A program made the position numbers and the translations under genes. The notes under the pieces were generated by a model. The model was not told the origin of the DNA, did not search any database, and saw nothing but the letters and a program-made list of their open reading frames with translations. Positions 51,026-60,005 of a stretch of DNA of 64,000 nucleotides are shown piece after piece. Origin of the DNA: an uncultured Clostridia bacterium (GTDB taxonomy: Bacteria; Bacillota; Clostridia; Oscillospirales; Ruminococcaceae); contig CANDEV010000006.1 of the NCBI GenBank assembly GCA_947383835.1, positions 62,001-126,000 on the forward strand, written 5' to 3'. The number at the start of each line of letters is the position of its first letter. Position 1 is the stretch's first letter.

Positions 51026-51880
51026 ATGAATGCTGAAATTTATAAGCTTTTCCTTGAATGTTTCCCGCAGTTTCCTATGACGGAGGCTGTATTCCACAAG
51101 CTGCTTGATACCGATAACTGCCAAATCATTGCTCATCGCGAGGGTGACAATCTCGCAGGCTTTACAGCAGTAAACGGAAATTGCATACGCTTGATTTGCA
51201 TAGCGCCCGAATTTCGCGGCAAAGGTATAGGTCATGCTTTAATGCAAAAAAGCGAGAAGTTTATTGCACAAAACGGTTTTAAAACCGCCGTCCTCGGCGG
51301 ACAGGATTCGGAGCTTTTCATAGGCGCTGTTACTCCCGAGGAACAATGGAAAAATATGCAGAATAAGTTTTTTGAGAACGAGGGATATCACGCACGAAAC
51401 GGCTGTATTGAAATGCGTATGAGTATGTCGGACTTTGATTTTAAGGGACTTGACATACCCCCCTGCCCCAACAATGTAACATTTGGATATATTGACGAAG
51501 ACAGAAAAGCCGAGCTTTTGGAGGCGGTCGAAAAGGTCAGCGCGGATTGGGTACAGTACTTCACTTTTGACAGCCCGATTTTTGCCGCTTTGGCAGACGG
51601 AAAAATAGCAAGCTTCTGCATAGTTGACATCAACGCGGACACTATTATCACTACCGATAAAAATACTGTTGGAATTGTAGGCTGCGTCGGTACTGTCCCA
51701 GAGCATCGCCATAAAGGTATAGGACTTGCCATGGCAGCAAATGCCATGCAAGACTTAAAAAGTAAGGGCTGCGACGAAATATTCATACACTATACATACC
51801 TTGACTGGTGGTACGGCAGACTTGGCTTCAAGACATTCCTACAATACTGGTTCGGTGAAAAGGAGCTGAACATAAAATGA
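51026..51880 (+). CDS. Double GNAT-domain N-acetyltransferase
   Basis: A 284-residue protein with two acetyl-CoA binding folds. The first carries CIAPEFRGKGIGHALMQ near residue 60; the second carries VPEHRHKGIGLAMAANAM near 230 and ends with WWYGRLGFKTFLQYW. Both have the R/Q-x-x-G-x-G/A pyrophosphate loop. The substrate is unknown. The start ATG follows GAAAGGATC. It overlaps the next GNAT gene by four bases. Confidence 0.85.
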   Translation: MNAEIYKLFLECFPQFPMTEAVFHKLLDTDNCQIIAHREGDNLAGFTAVNGNCIRLICIAPEFRGKGIGHALMQKSEKFIAQNGFKTAVLGGQDSELFIGAVTPEEQWKNMQNKFFENEGYHARNGCIEMRMSMSDFDFKGLDIPPCPNNVTFGYIDEDRKAELLEAVEKVSADWVQYFTFDSPIFAALADGKIASFCIVDINADTIITTDKNTVGIVGCVGTVPEHRHKGIGLAMAANAMQDLKSKGCDEIFIHYTYLDWWYGRLGFKTFLQYWFGEKELNIK

Positions 51881-52293
51881 TGACCCATAGATTTTACAGT
51901 ACCCTCCCCGAAGAAGCACGGCTTATAAGGACTGAAGTTTTTATTGATGAGCAAGGGTTTCATGATGAATTTGACGATAAAGACAATTCCGTTACCCACG
52001 TTGTTTTGTTTGATGACAATATACCGATTGCAACAGGAAGAGTTTTCCCCGAAAGTAAACAAATTTATTACGCAGGAAGAATTGCCGTAAGAAAACATTA
52101 CAGAGGGAAAAATTACGGTGCAGAGGTAATGAAGCTGCTTGAAAATAAGGCTAAGGAGCAAGGTGCGGAAATTCTTGCCGTCTCTGCCCAATGCAGAGCG
52201 CAGAGATTTTATGAAAAGTTGGGATATACTGCAAGCGGAGACGTATACCTTGACGAATACTGTGAACATATTCACATGGAAAAAAAGCTGTAA
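51877..52293 (+). CDS. ElaA-like GNAT acetyltransferase
   Basis: A 138-residue single GNAT domain. The order RTEVFIDEQGF at the N terminus, the acetyl-CoA loop VRKHYRGKNYGAEVMK near residue 74 and AQCRAQRFYEKLGYTASGDVYLDEYCEHIHM at the end is characteristic of the ElaA/YjdJ group. Its ATG overlaps the stop of the preceding GNAT gene, so the two are translationally coupled. Confidence 0.85.
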   Translation: MMTHRFYSTLPEEARLIRTEVFIDEQGFHDEFDDKDNSVTHVVLFDDNIPIATGRVFPESKQIYYAGRIAVRKHYRGKNYGAEVMKLLENKAKEQGAEILAVSAQCRAQRFYEKLGYTASGDVYLDEYCEHIHMEKKL

Positions 52294-52473
52294 TAATTTT
52301 GCCATTCTTTTTCATATATGTTTCATTTCTATTGCTATATGTGTTAAGCTGAATTTATCATTCCCTATTTATATTTCCACTTTTCTTAGTAATATGTTAT
52401 AATTTTATCAAGAGGAAAGCTAAAAACCTTGTTAGACTTTCCTAAATAAAATTATAAATACGGAGGAATATAT

Positions 52474-53691
52474 ATGGCAAGATTTACATTACCGAGAGAC
52501 CTTTATCACGGAAAGGGCGCAATTGAAAACCTTAAAAATTTCAAAGGCAAAAAAGCTATGATCGTTGTTGGCGGCGGTTCCATGAAGCGCAACGGCTTCC
52601 TCCAAAAGGCTGAAGAATACCTTAAAGAAGCAGGCATGGAGGTCAAGCTTTATGAAGGCGTTGAGCCCGATCCCTCTGTTACAACCGTTATGGACGGCGC
52701 ACAAAAAATGCTTGAATTTGGTCCCGACTGGATAATCGCTATCGGAGGCGGTTCACCTATTGATGCAGCTAAAGCAATGTGGATAAAATATGAGTATCCC
52801 GATTGCACCTTTGAGGATATGTGCAAGGTTTTCGGTATTCCCGAGCTTCGCAAAAAGGCTAAATTCTGTGCAATTTCTTCCACATCGGGAACAGCTACCG
52901 AGGTAACTGCTTTCTCTATTATCACAGATTACGACAAGGGTATCAAGTATCCTATCGCTGATTTTGAGATAACTCCGGACGTTGCTATCGTTGACCCGGA
53001 CTTGGCGGAAACCATGCCTCAGAAATTGGTTGCACATACAGGTATGGACGCTCTTACACACGCTGTAGAGGCTTATGTTTCTACAGCAAACAGCAACTAC
53101 TCCGACCCTCTTGCAATCCACGCTCTTGAAATGATAAAATCTGACCTTGTTGACTCTTACAACGGTGACATGGCTGCAAGAGACAGAATGCACGACGCTC
53201 AGTGCCTTGCGGGTATGGCATTCTCAAATGCGCTTTTAGGTATCGTCCACTCTATGGCACACAAAACAGGCGCAGCATTTGCTGATTTCGGCGCACACAT
53301 TATCCACGGTGCGGCAAACGCTATGTATCTGCCAAAGGTTATCCGATTTAATGCTAAGGACGAAACCGCTAAGAAGCGTTACGGTGTTATCGCAGATTAC
53401 CTCCATCTTGGCGGAAACAATGATGATGAAAAGGTTGATCTCCTTATAGAATACATAAGAGGAATGAACGACAAGCTCAATATTCCACATTGTATCAAAA
53501 ATTACGGTGCGGACAGCTTCCCCACAGAGCAGGGCTTTGTACCGGAAAATGTATTCCTTGAAAGACTTCCCGAAATTGCAAAGAATGCAATAGGCGATGC
53601 CTGCACAGGTTCTAATCCACGACAGCCATCGCAGGAAGAAATGGAAAAGCTTCTTAAATGCTGCTATTATGACACAGAAGTCGATTTCTGA
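52474..53691 (+). CDS. Iron-containing alcohol dehydrogenase
   Basis: A 405-residue group III NAD(P)-dependent dehydrogenase. The nucleotide loop is IAIGGGSPIDAAKAMW, and the iron ligands are in HTGMDALTHAVEAY (Asp and His) and in GIVHSMAHKTGAAF plus FGAHIIHGAANA. It likely reduces aldehydes such as butyraldehyde or acetaldehyde to alcohols during fermentation. GGAGG lies 7 nt upstream of the ATG. A leader inverted repeat (AGGAAAG...CTTTCCT, 52413-52443) precedes it; a Rex-type operator was not found. Confidence 0.93.
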   Translation: MARFTLPRDLYHGKGAIENLKNFKGKKAMIVVGGGSMKRNGFLQKAEEYLKEAGMEVKLYEGVEPDPSVTTVMDGAQKMLEFGPDWIIAIGGGSPIDAAKAMWIKYEYPDCTFEDMCKVFGIPELRKKAKFCAISSTSGTATEVTAFSIITDYDKGIKYPIADFEITPDVAIVDPDLAETMPQKLVAHTGMDALTHAVEAYVSTANSNYSDPLAIHALEMIKSDLVDSYNGDMAARDRMHDAQCLAGMAFSNALLGIVHSMAHKTGAAFADFGAHIIHGAANAMYLPKVIRFNAKDETAKKRYGVIADYLHLGGNNDDEKVDLLIEYIRGMNDKLNIPHCIKNYGADSFPTEQGFVPENVFLERLPEIAKNAIGDACTGSNPRQPSQEEMEKLLKCCYYDTEVDF

Positions 53692-53757
53692 TCGGCTCTG
53701 CGTATAATATACCATTGCACATTTTATGTGCATATACATTCCCCTAACAATCCCTAT

Positions 53758-53797
53758 AAAAATCGGCTGCTGCATAAAAGCAACAGCCGATTTTTTT
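53758..53797. terminator. Bidirectional terminator between ADH and DUF58 genes
   Basis: AAAATCGGCTG and CAGCCGATTTT extend through TGC/GCA to a long stem with a short loop and T runs on both strands. The right end overlaps the DUF58 stop codon. Confidence 0.85.
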
Positions 53798-54959
53798 AAT
53801 TTAAAAGTTCTGCGGAGTAATCCTCGTTAAGCCGCCAAATCTGACGTGCGTTTCCTGCCGAAGCATTATCAGAAGTTATTACAACAGCAGTAATCCCCTG
53901 ATCTTCGGCAGAAGATATTTCTGCCGAAAGCTTGCTGTCCAAAAAAGATGTGTAAAGTAATATCCCCTTTCCCGTAATCAAATCGATTGGAATTCTCTCG
54001 CCTTTGTAAGTCTTCTCTTCAAATATATAATCTGCCATTCTTGTCTGTAATTCGGATACATCAGCAGGGTCGTTGATTTCAAACTGTATGAAAACACCGT
54101 TAAATCGGCAATAAACCGTTGTCTCAAATCCACATTTTATTAGTCCCAGAGCCGCCGCAAGCATACCCTCTACCGCTCGCTCTTTTAACAGAACGTCACC
54201 TCCGCCGCAAGCGTCCAAAACTATGGTTTGCTGAACAGACTCTACCTCATCATCCAGACGCACCATATATTTGTCCCGCTTTGAGGAAAGCTTCCAGTTT
54301 ATCCTTCGCACAGGATCGCCGTCCTCATACTCCTTGTGGGTGTAACCGGGCATTCCGCCGAAACGTGCAAAGCCGTCGCTTTCCTTAGTTTCCTCGTTGT
54401 CGTCGGCAAATTTTGCAGCCTCCGCAACAGATCTTAGCAGAGGAGAATCACCTGGAATTTCGGGAACGTCCGGAAAAATTTTTATATCGCATGAAGCACC
54501 CGCGCAGGACATCGCAAAATGGAAAAATCCCATGAAATCACTGAGAACAGTTTTTTCTGCACCAATGCTGCAAGCTCCCCATACTCTCGCAGTATAATTC
54601 ACTTCAACAACTCGTTCCGTTCGCGGCGGTATGCTTACGATATATTCAAGACTTTCTTCGGTGGATAGATTTTTCGTCTCCGAAAGCTTTATCCTTACAG
54701 ACGGTACAGGCAGCAGGCTCTTATTCTTTAAATAAATTCTAAGGACAGCTTTTTCGCGTTTGTAAAGCATACTTCGGCTAACGTCAGCATGTACTGTGAC
54801 ACATTTTAATTTATGTATTGAAAGGGTAACTATAAACGAAAATATCGGAGCGCATACCAAAATGTACACAAAAGTCCAGCCAACAGATGCTGACATATAA
54901 AGTGCAAAAAAAAGTCCGAAGCCAATAGCAATCAAATAAAGTAAAATTTTTGAAATCAT
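53796..54959 (-). CDS. DUF58-domain membrane protein
   Basis: A 387-residue protein with two N-terminal membrane helices (about residues 5-45) and a cytosolic DUF58 domain with the family motif YEDGDPVRRINWKLSSKRDK, followed by a von Willebrand A-like fold. DUF58 proteins pair with MoxR ATPases, which may act on them as chaperones for envelope or metal-cofactor assembly. The start was set at the ATG 6 nt after GAGG; an ATG four codons earlier overlaps the moxR stop by ATGA and could also be used. Confidence 0.85.
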   Translation of the reverse strand: MISKILLYLIAIGFGLFFALYMSASVGWTFVYILVCAPIFSFIVTLSIHKLKCVTVHADVSRSMLYKREKAVLRIYLKNKSLLPVPSVRIKLSETKNLSTEESLEYIVSIPPRTERVVEVNYTARVWGACSIGAEKTVLSDFMGFFHFAMSCAGASCDIKIFPDVPEIPGDSPLLRSVAEAAKFADDNEETKESDGFARFGGMPGYTHKEYEDGDPVRRINWKLSSKRDKYMVRLDDEVESVQQTIVLDACGGGDVLLKERAVEGMLAAALGLIKCGFETTVYCRFNGVFIQFEINDPADVSELQTRMADYIFEEKTYKGERIPIDLITGKGILLYTSFLDSKLSAEISSAEDQGITAVVITSDNASAGNARQIWRLNEDYSAELLN

Positions 54960-54967
54960 TTTCTGCC

Positions 54968-55897
54968 TCATTCCATAGGCACAGACACGCTGCTCAAAAG
55001 CTTTTCCAGCGCGGCTTCCGCAGTAACGTACATAGACTTCCCTTTCGGCGATAGCATTATCCTGTGAGCAAGCGTACACACACCGCAATCCTTTACGTCC
55101 TGCGGTGTGATATAGTCCCGACCGTTTATAAACGCCCACGCCTTTGCCGCTTTATACAATGCTATGCTTCCGCGCGGACTTATACCGAGACGTATTCCCT
55201 CATCATTGCGGCTTGCAGCAACAATTGAAATAATATATTGTTTAACGTTTTCGGCAGCCCTAACCTGCTTGACCCGTTCCTGCAATGATACGATATCCTC
55301 TGTGGTGAGTACAGCGGATATGCGGTTTATAGGGTTCTCATACTCGTTCCTGTCAAGTATTGAAATTTCTTCCTCGGCAGTTGGATATCCCATGCTTATC
55401 TTCATGGCAAATCTATCCATTTGAGCTTCCGGTAAATGATATGTACCGTAAGTTTCCACAGGATTTTGCGTTGCAAGCACCATAAAAGGCTTAGGCAGAG
55501 TGTATGTCTCTCCGTCCGCGCTGACCTGATGTTCCTCCATAACTTCAAGCAGTGAGGACTGGGCTTTAGGTGAAGCACGGTTTATCTCGTCCGCAAGCAG
55601 AAAGTTGCAGAAAGCCGCTCCCTTTCGGAAATCGAAGTCCCCTGTCTCGCGGTTAAGCATGGAAAAGCCCGTAATATCAGAGGGCATAATGTCGGGGGTC
55701 ATCTGGACGCGGCTGAAAACCCCGTTCACCGATTTTGCCAAAGCCGCCGCAAGCTGGGTCTTTCCAACACCGGGGACGTCCTCAACAAGAACGTGTCCCT
55801 CCGTCAGCAAAGCCGCCACCGCCTGCACAATTGGAGTACGCTTGCCGATTATTACTTTTTCAATATTTTCCACCAAAATCTGTATTTTTTCGTTCAT
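54968..55897 (-). CDS. MoxR-family AAA+ ATPase
   Basis: A 309-residue ATPase: Walker A VPGVGKTQLA near residue 40, Walker B LLADEINRASPKAQSSLLE, sensor ATQNPVETYGTYHLPEAQMD and a C-terminal lid with ISPRGSIALYKAAKAWA. MoxR proteins act as chaperones or activators for VWA-domain partners, here the DUF58 protein encoded directly downstream. AAAGGACAG precedes the ATG. Confidence 0.92.
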   Translation of the reverse strand: MNEKIQILVENIEKVIIGKRTPIVQAVAALLTEGHVLVEDVPGVGKTQLAAALAKSVNGVFSRVQMTPDIMPSDITGFSMLNRETGDFDFRKGAAFCNFLLADEINRASPKAQSSLLEVMEEHQVSADGETYTLPKPFMVLATQNPVETYGTYHLPEAQMDRFAMKISMGYPTAEEEISILDRNEYENPINRISAVLTTEDIVSLQERVKQVRAAENVKQYIISIVAASRNDEGIRLGISPRGSIALYKAAKAWAFINGRDYITPQDVKDCGVCTLAHRIMLSPKGKSMYVTAEAALEKLLSSVSVPME

Positions 55898-55922
55898 TTT
55901 ATCTGTCCTTTCAATTTATTTT

Positions 55923-56981
55923 TTACATTAAAATCAGTCCCGGATTTAAAACAATATCCCTTACCTCGTCTCTTGTGAGCAAAACCGTCCCCTGCGTACC
56001 CTCAAGGAAAATTTCCTGTGAAGCCTCCAACAGGTCAAAGGACTGCTCCAAAACCCCCATAATTTCGGGAATGATAACGCTGTCAAGACTGTTTGCCGCA
56101 AGACTTAATGCAAACAGCGGATTTGAGGCATTTTTGTACTGCTCCGCTGTTTCTTCAAGCTTTTCAAAAGCCTCTATTATGCGGTCAAAATATTTTAAAC
56201 TATCCTCGTAAAGAGCGGCGAAAAGCTCACCCTGCAAGTAAACTTCCTTGTATTTTTCTGCAAAATCCTCCCGTATTATTTGAACTTCATCTATCATTGC
56301 ACCGTAATCTGCGGTGAACATTGCAGTAATGTCCCCCGAATTTATATTTGCCATAACAATGTTTAACGTTTCGATAACGCTTGCCTCCATTTCAGCGGCA
56401 AGACGCTTTTTCTCTTTCAGCGCGGGACGTGTTTCCTCTGCGCTGTATTTATATCCGTCCAGGAAATAATGCTCTACAAGGAAATTTGTTACCGTCTCCT
56501 GCTCCGACACGGTGAGGGTAAACATTGATTTTACAGGGATTCCTGTTCTTTCCTCGGGAAGAAGTCCTCCTCTTGTAAATTCGGTGATAATTTCATCTTC
56601 CGCGAACGTTTCAGTCTCGGTAACAGTAGTTTCAGGAACAGATGTTATCTCAATTACTTCCGTAGCCGTAGTTTCAGCGGCAGTAGTCGTTTTCTCCGTT
56701 GTAACAGTTGTTTCCTCCGTTGTGGCAGCAGGCGGCTCTGTCACAGGCGGTTTTATTTCCATGACTGTTGTAACAATGGTCTCGCCCTGTTCTTCAAACT
56801 GTTTTACAGCTTCTTCCTCGGCCTTTTTTACCTCTGCCGCAAGCTGATTTTGAATGACAGCCTCCGCAAGAGTTTTTTCTCTTGCGGTTGCCCCTGCAAC
56901 ATAGCTTTCGGTAAAGTGAGCCGCCGTCAGCATACTGACAACGCCGAAAATAGCAATAATAAAAATTTTCAGCAGTTTCAT
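55923..56981 (-). CDS. Thr/Glu-rich anchored protein with helical C-terminal domain
   Basis: A 352-residue protein that begins with a signal-anchor (KLLKIFIIAIFGVVSMLTAA), then a charged stretch, then a low-complexity Thr/Glu/Val region (about 75-135, for example TTEETTVTTEKTTT) typical of extracellular stalks, and a C-terminal helical domain from about residue 165 rich in Glu, Leu and Ala. No known domain is recognised. It lies directly upstream of moxR and DUF58, and may be their extracytoplasmic partner; that is a guess from position. Confidence 0.7.
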   Translation of the reverse strand: MKLLKIFIIAIFGVVSMLTAAHFTESYVAGATAREKTLAEAVIQNQLAAEVKKAEEEAVKQFEEQGETIVTTVMEIKPPVTEPPAATTEETTVTTEKTTTAAETTATEVIEITSVPETTVTETETFAEDEIITEFTRGGLLPEERTGIPVKSMFTLTVSEQETVTNFLVEHYFLDGYKYSAEETRPALKEKKRLAAEMEASVIETLNIVMANINSGDITAMFTADYGAMIDEVQIIREDFAEKYKEVYLQGELFAALYEDSLKYFDRIIEAFEKLEETAEQYKNASNPLFALSLAANSLDSVIIPEIMGVLEQSFDLLEASQEIFLEGTQGTVLLTRDEVRDIVLNPGLILM

Positions 56982-56992
56982 AATATTTCCTT

Positions 56993-57373
56993 TCAAACTG
57001 TGATCTCTATGGTATTCCCCTCATAATCAGTTATCACGCTTTCATAGTATCCGTCACCGGTCACCCGAGGCTCGCTCTTTATTGTATATCCGTCATTCCG
57101 CAGACGTTCGGTAAGTTCATTAACCTCCTGCTTGCTGCCAACTGAGAATGCAATATGTGAAAGTCCCAAAGCATCTTTTTCTTTGACTGCTTCCGCGTTA
57201 GGTCTATTCATTATTTCAAGACGGCAGCCATCCTCAAATGTCAGAAAATATGAGGAAAAGCCCGTTTTTTCATTACGATACAGCTTTCCCGCGGACGCTC
57301 CAAAATAATCCTCAAAAAAGCGTTTAGCTTTCTCCAAATTATGATATAATATAGCAGTATGTTCTATCTTCAT
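56993..57373 (-). CDS. VOC-family (glyoxalase-like) protein
   Basis: A 126-residue protein of the vicinal oxygen chelate fold, with paired beta-alpha-beta-beta-beta modules: MKIEHTAILYHNLEKAKRFF and GLSHIAFSVGSKQEVNELTE. The first metal His is in KIEHTAI and the acid is near the C-terminal YEGNTIEITV. Relatives include glyoxalases, dioxygenases and fosfomycin or bleomycin resistance proteins. The start follows GGAGG. It overlaps the upstream deaminase-like gene stop. Confidence 0.85.
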   Translation of the reverse strand: MKIEHTAILYHNLEKAKRFFEDYFGASAGKLYRNEKTGFSSYFLTFEDGCRLEIMNRPNAEAVKEKDALGLSHIAFSVGSKQEVNELTERLRNDGYTIKSEPRVTGDGYYESVITDYEGNTIEITV

Positions 57374-57816
57374 AAATAAATTCCTCCACAATATTTTTCC
57401 TGTTCTTCGTTAGGATACGCCCTGCTCCAATGGAATGGAGACAATTCCTCCAAAGTTCGGAAAACAATATCATTTTTCGGATTTGTAACCGCAACCTTTA
57501 CTGAATTTCCCCAGTACATAAGCCTTTCCTGACAAATCCCGCAAGCGGTTAGAATTTTCGGATATTCTTTTTCATTGCTTCGCGTCACACACATTGAGTG
57601 AGTTATTTTTAGATTAAATTTCTGCGCTTCACACATTGCGCCTGTTTCCATACAAAGTCCTGCGCCACTGTTAAAATTTTCAAGAGCAACGCTTATCAGA
57701 AATCTTCCGTCGGCAGTATGCATAACCGCACAGCCTCCCCAACCACATGGAAAACGTTTATCAAGGAACTCACAGGCTTTGGAATACATTTCCTCACCCA
57801 ATATTTTATCGTCCAA
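57370..57816 (-). CDS. Cytidine deaminase-like zinc protein
   Basis: A 148-residue protein with the cytidine deaminase zinc motifs: CMETGAMCEA, in which the C-x-E places the ligand and the catalytic glutamate, and LTACGICQERL, in which the two cysteines complete the site. Length and order resemble free cytidine or blasticidin-S type deaminases. No nucleoside salvage neighbours occur; it lies in a run after an ABC transporter resembling immunity exporters, so a detoxifying role is a possible alternative. Confidence 0.8.
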   Translation of the reverse strand: MDDKILGEEMYSKACEFLDKRFPCGWGGCAVMHTADGRFLISVALENFNSGAGLCMETGAMCEAQKFNLKITHSMCVTRSNEKEYPKILTACGICQERLMYWGNSVKVAVTNPKNDIVFRTLEELSPFHWSRAYPNEEQEKYCGGIYL

Positions 57817-57827
57817 TTTAAATCCTC

Positions 57828-58583
57828 CTATGCAGATTTCTTCCCGCTGAAATCTTTTTTATTGACAGCAGCTATGCAAAATACATAAACAGACGCTGCC
57901 GAAACCGCAAGAACCGCGCACCTGATAACTTGACTTCCAAGGCTGTTTGAAGTTGCAGCCATATTTGCAAGACCGAGAGAAATTCCCGCCAACAGCGAGA
58001 AAAACAAAGCAGCGGACTCCCGACCCGTTATAAGCGAAACAAGCATATTTAACATACCGCAAAGGACGTACAAAAGCAATGCGGAAAGACTTGCCAGAAT
58101 TATCGTCGGCAGCGGCGGCGCTAAAAAGTCCTCAGCAGAATGTCCCAGCATAACACGTACTCCAATAAATCCGCTGCTCCAAAAGCTGCTGAAATTAAAC
58201 GCCCTCGAACACACAGTGTAATTTATTATAAATACTGCCGCAAAAAATATCAGCGTGTTCACAAGGTATGTAATAAGCTTTCCCGCAAGCCAACGGGGAC
58301 GGCTGCCGCAGCGTAAAATTTCTATACCGCCGAAGCTGCTGTCAAACATTATACCGCACACTGTAAAAAGGTACAGCGGAAGATAAATAAAAACAATATT
58401 TACCGTATCGGTTATTATAAGGAACAATGCCTCAAATGACGAAAATGCCGCCATGTCCGCAATGTCAATATATTTATGTACGCTTACAACTGCCGTAAAT
58501 GCAATTACAGTCATAGCAAGACACCACCTTGCGGCAGGGATATGCGACCATAAGCTGAACTCAACACCTCTTAATTTTTTCAA
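57828..58583 (-). CDS. ABC-2 type permease, LanE/G-like
   Basis: A 251-residue integral membrane protein with about six helices (for example WCLAMTVIAFTAVVSVH, VNIVFIYLPLYLFTVCGIMF, LNMLVSLITGRESAALFFSLLAGI). Length and pairing with a second permease and one ATPase match lantibiotic or bacitracin immunity transporters, which expel peptides from the membrane. Its start overlaps the first permease stop by four bases. Confidence 0.75.
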   Translation of the reverse strand: MKKLRGVEFSLWSHIPAARWCLAMTVIAFTAVVSVHKYIDIADMAAFSSFEALFLIITDTVNIVFIYLPLYLFTVCGIMFDSSFGGIEILRCGSRPRWLAGKLITYLVNTLIFFAAVFIINYTVCSRAFNFSSFWSSGFIGVRVMLGHSAEDFLAPPLPTIILASLSALLLYVLCGMLNMLVSLITGRESAALFFSLLAGISLGLANMAATSNSLGSQVIRCAVLAVSAASVYVFCIAAVNKKDFSGKKSA

Positions 58584-59272
58584 TTTATCTCAAATCTCCT
58601 TGCCTTGATTATACCAAACACAGTGAGTAAAAGTCCTGCCACTGTCAAAGCTGACGGAACAACAAAACGTAATGCCGACATTGCTCCGCCGTTTATAGAC
58701 GGCGCAATGTCGAGCGGCGGATAGAAGCGTTCCAACCCAATGTAGTGAAAAGCGTACACGCAAAGCATATACAGTACCTGCGGCATAACAAGGGGGACGT
58801 ACCTCTGCTTGTTTACAAAAGCCAGTCCATAGGCAAACACTGCGTACCCAAATCCGAAGGTTACAGGCAGCACAAGCTCGGCAACAGCCCTGCCCATATC
58901 CGGTATGCCGTTCAAAATAAAGCATACGGAAAAAAGCAGAAGCTGCGGAATAAATAATGCCGCTGCTCCCGAAATTCCGCAGGTAATCAGTCTTTGAAGT
59001 TCATAGCCCGGCTTGCGGATTTTAACCGTCATAAGGGTGCTGTAAAACGTTTCTCTTTCCAACATTATCATTACCGAGTATGGCATTGCAGCCAAAAGCG
59101 GCGCGGCAAACGGCATTGCGAAAGCCTGCGATGATATGTAAAGGTTGTCTGCTTTACCCAAAATGATAAAATATGCCATTGCACCGAAGTATAAAAATAT
59201 GCCAAAAGTCACGCTTATCCAAAATGCTGGCTCTGTAAAAATTCGTTTTAAATCGGTTTTTATAAATTTCAT
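58580..59272 (-). CDS. ABC-2 type permease, LanE/G-like
   Basis: A 230-residue six-helix permease (hydrophobic segments such as WISVTFGIFLYFGAMAYFII and VSIMLERETFYSTL-containing loops). It begins MKFIKTDLKRIFTEPAFW, a pattern common in this permease group. The start ATG follows GAGGCGTGAT and is just past the ATPase stop. The second permease overlaps it. Together with the ATPase they form a three-gene exporter. Confidence 0.75.
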   Translation of the reverse strand: MKFIKTDLKRIFTEPAFWISVTFGIFLYFGAMAYFIILGKADNLYISSQAFAMPFAAPLLAAMPYSVMIMLERETFYSTLMTVKIRKPGYELQRLITCGISGAAALFIPQLLLFSVCFILNGIPDMGRAVAELVLPVTFGFGYAVFAYGLAFVNKQRYVPLVMPQVLYMLCVYAFHYIGLERFYPPLDIAPSINGGAMSALRFVVPSALTVAGLLLTVFGIIKARRFEIN

Positions 59273-59273
59273 A

Positions 59274-59912
59274 TCACGCCTCTTTAACCGTACAATCATC
59301 AATTAGAAATTTCTTTCTGCAAAGCGAATCAATATCCTCCGCAATATGACTTGCAAGGACAATGGTTGCGCCGCCCTCGTTAAGCTCAGTAAAAAGCTTT
59401 CTTATCTCAGAAACCGACTGTGTGTCCAAACTGTTCATCGGTTCATCTAAAATTAGCAGCTCGGGCTTATTCATTACTGCCTGAATTATACCAAGCTTCT
59501 GGCGCATACCAAGAGAATAATTTCTTACAGAACGCTTACTTTTGGGTTCAAGACCAAGTCTTTTCATAAACTCCGTGATCTCTTCCTCACTGACAGGAGA
59601 TACGCTCATGGAGTTTAAAATTTTCAAATTTTTCATTCCGCTGTAATGAGGAATAAATCCCGGAGTTTCGATCATTACTCCGAGGGACTCCATAAATCTA
59701 TGTTTTGCAGTAAAATTAGTACCGCCAATATAAATACCCCCCGAATCCGGAATAAGCAATCCGGACATGAGCTTGAAAATAACGGTTTTTCCGCTTCCGT
59801 TTCTTCCCACAAAACCGCAGATCTCTTTTTTTTCAATTGAAAAACTAACATTTTTAAGCACGGTGGTATCGTTAAAGCTTTTGCAAACGTCTTGAAATTT
59901 TATGTAACTCAT
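59274..59912 (-). CDS. ABC transporter ATPase, BcrA/LanF-like
   Basis: A 212-residue ATPase: Walker A GRNGSGKTV, an altered Q-loop LGVMIETPGFIPHYSGMKNL in which Glu replaces Gln (the E-loop described in lantibiotic immunity ATPases), signature YSLGMRQKLG, Walker B LLILDEPMNSLD and switch His in LASHIAEDI. The E-loop and the two following permeases support a LanFEG- or BcrAB-like immunity role against membrane-active peptides. It begins the run that includes the deaminase and VOC genes. Confidence 0.88.
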   Translation of the reverse strand: MSYIKFQDVCKSFNDTTVLKNVSFSIEKKEICGFVGRNGSGKTVIFKLMSGLLIPDSGGIYIGGTNFTAKHRFMESLGVMIETPGFIPHYSGMKNLKILNSMSVSPVSEEEITEFMKRLGLEPKSKRSVRNYSLGMRQKLGIIQAVMNKPELLILDEPMNSLDTQSVSEIRKLFTELNEGGATIVLASHIAEDIDSLCRKKFLIDDCTVKEA

Positions 59913-60005
59913 ATAATACGCCTTTCTTTTTAAGTAATTTTTATAAACTAAATTAAGCGTACATTACAACTGTATAATCGTAAATAAGTATTACCTATAA
60001 AATAT

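Noticed and set aside
52294..52473. A Rex operator upstream of the alcohol dehydrogenase
   Set aside because: No TTGTTAA-N4-TTAACAA-like palindrome is present; only an AGGAAAG/CTTTCCT inverted repeat.
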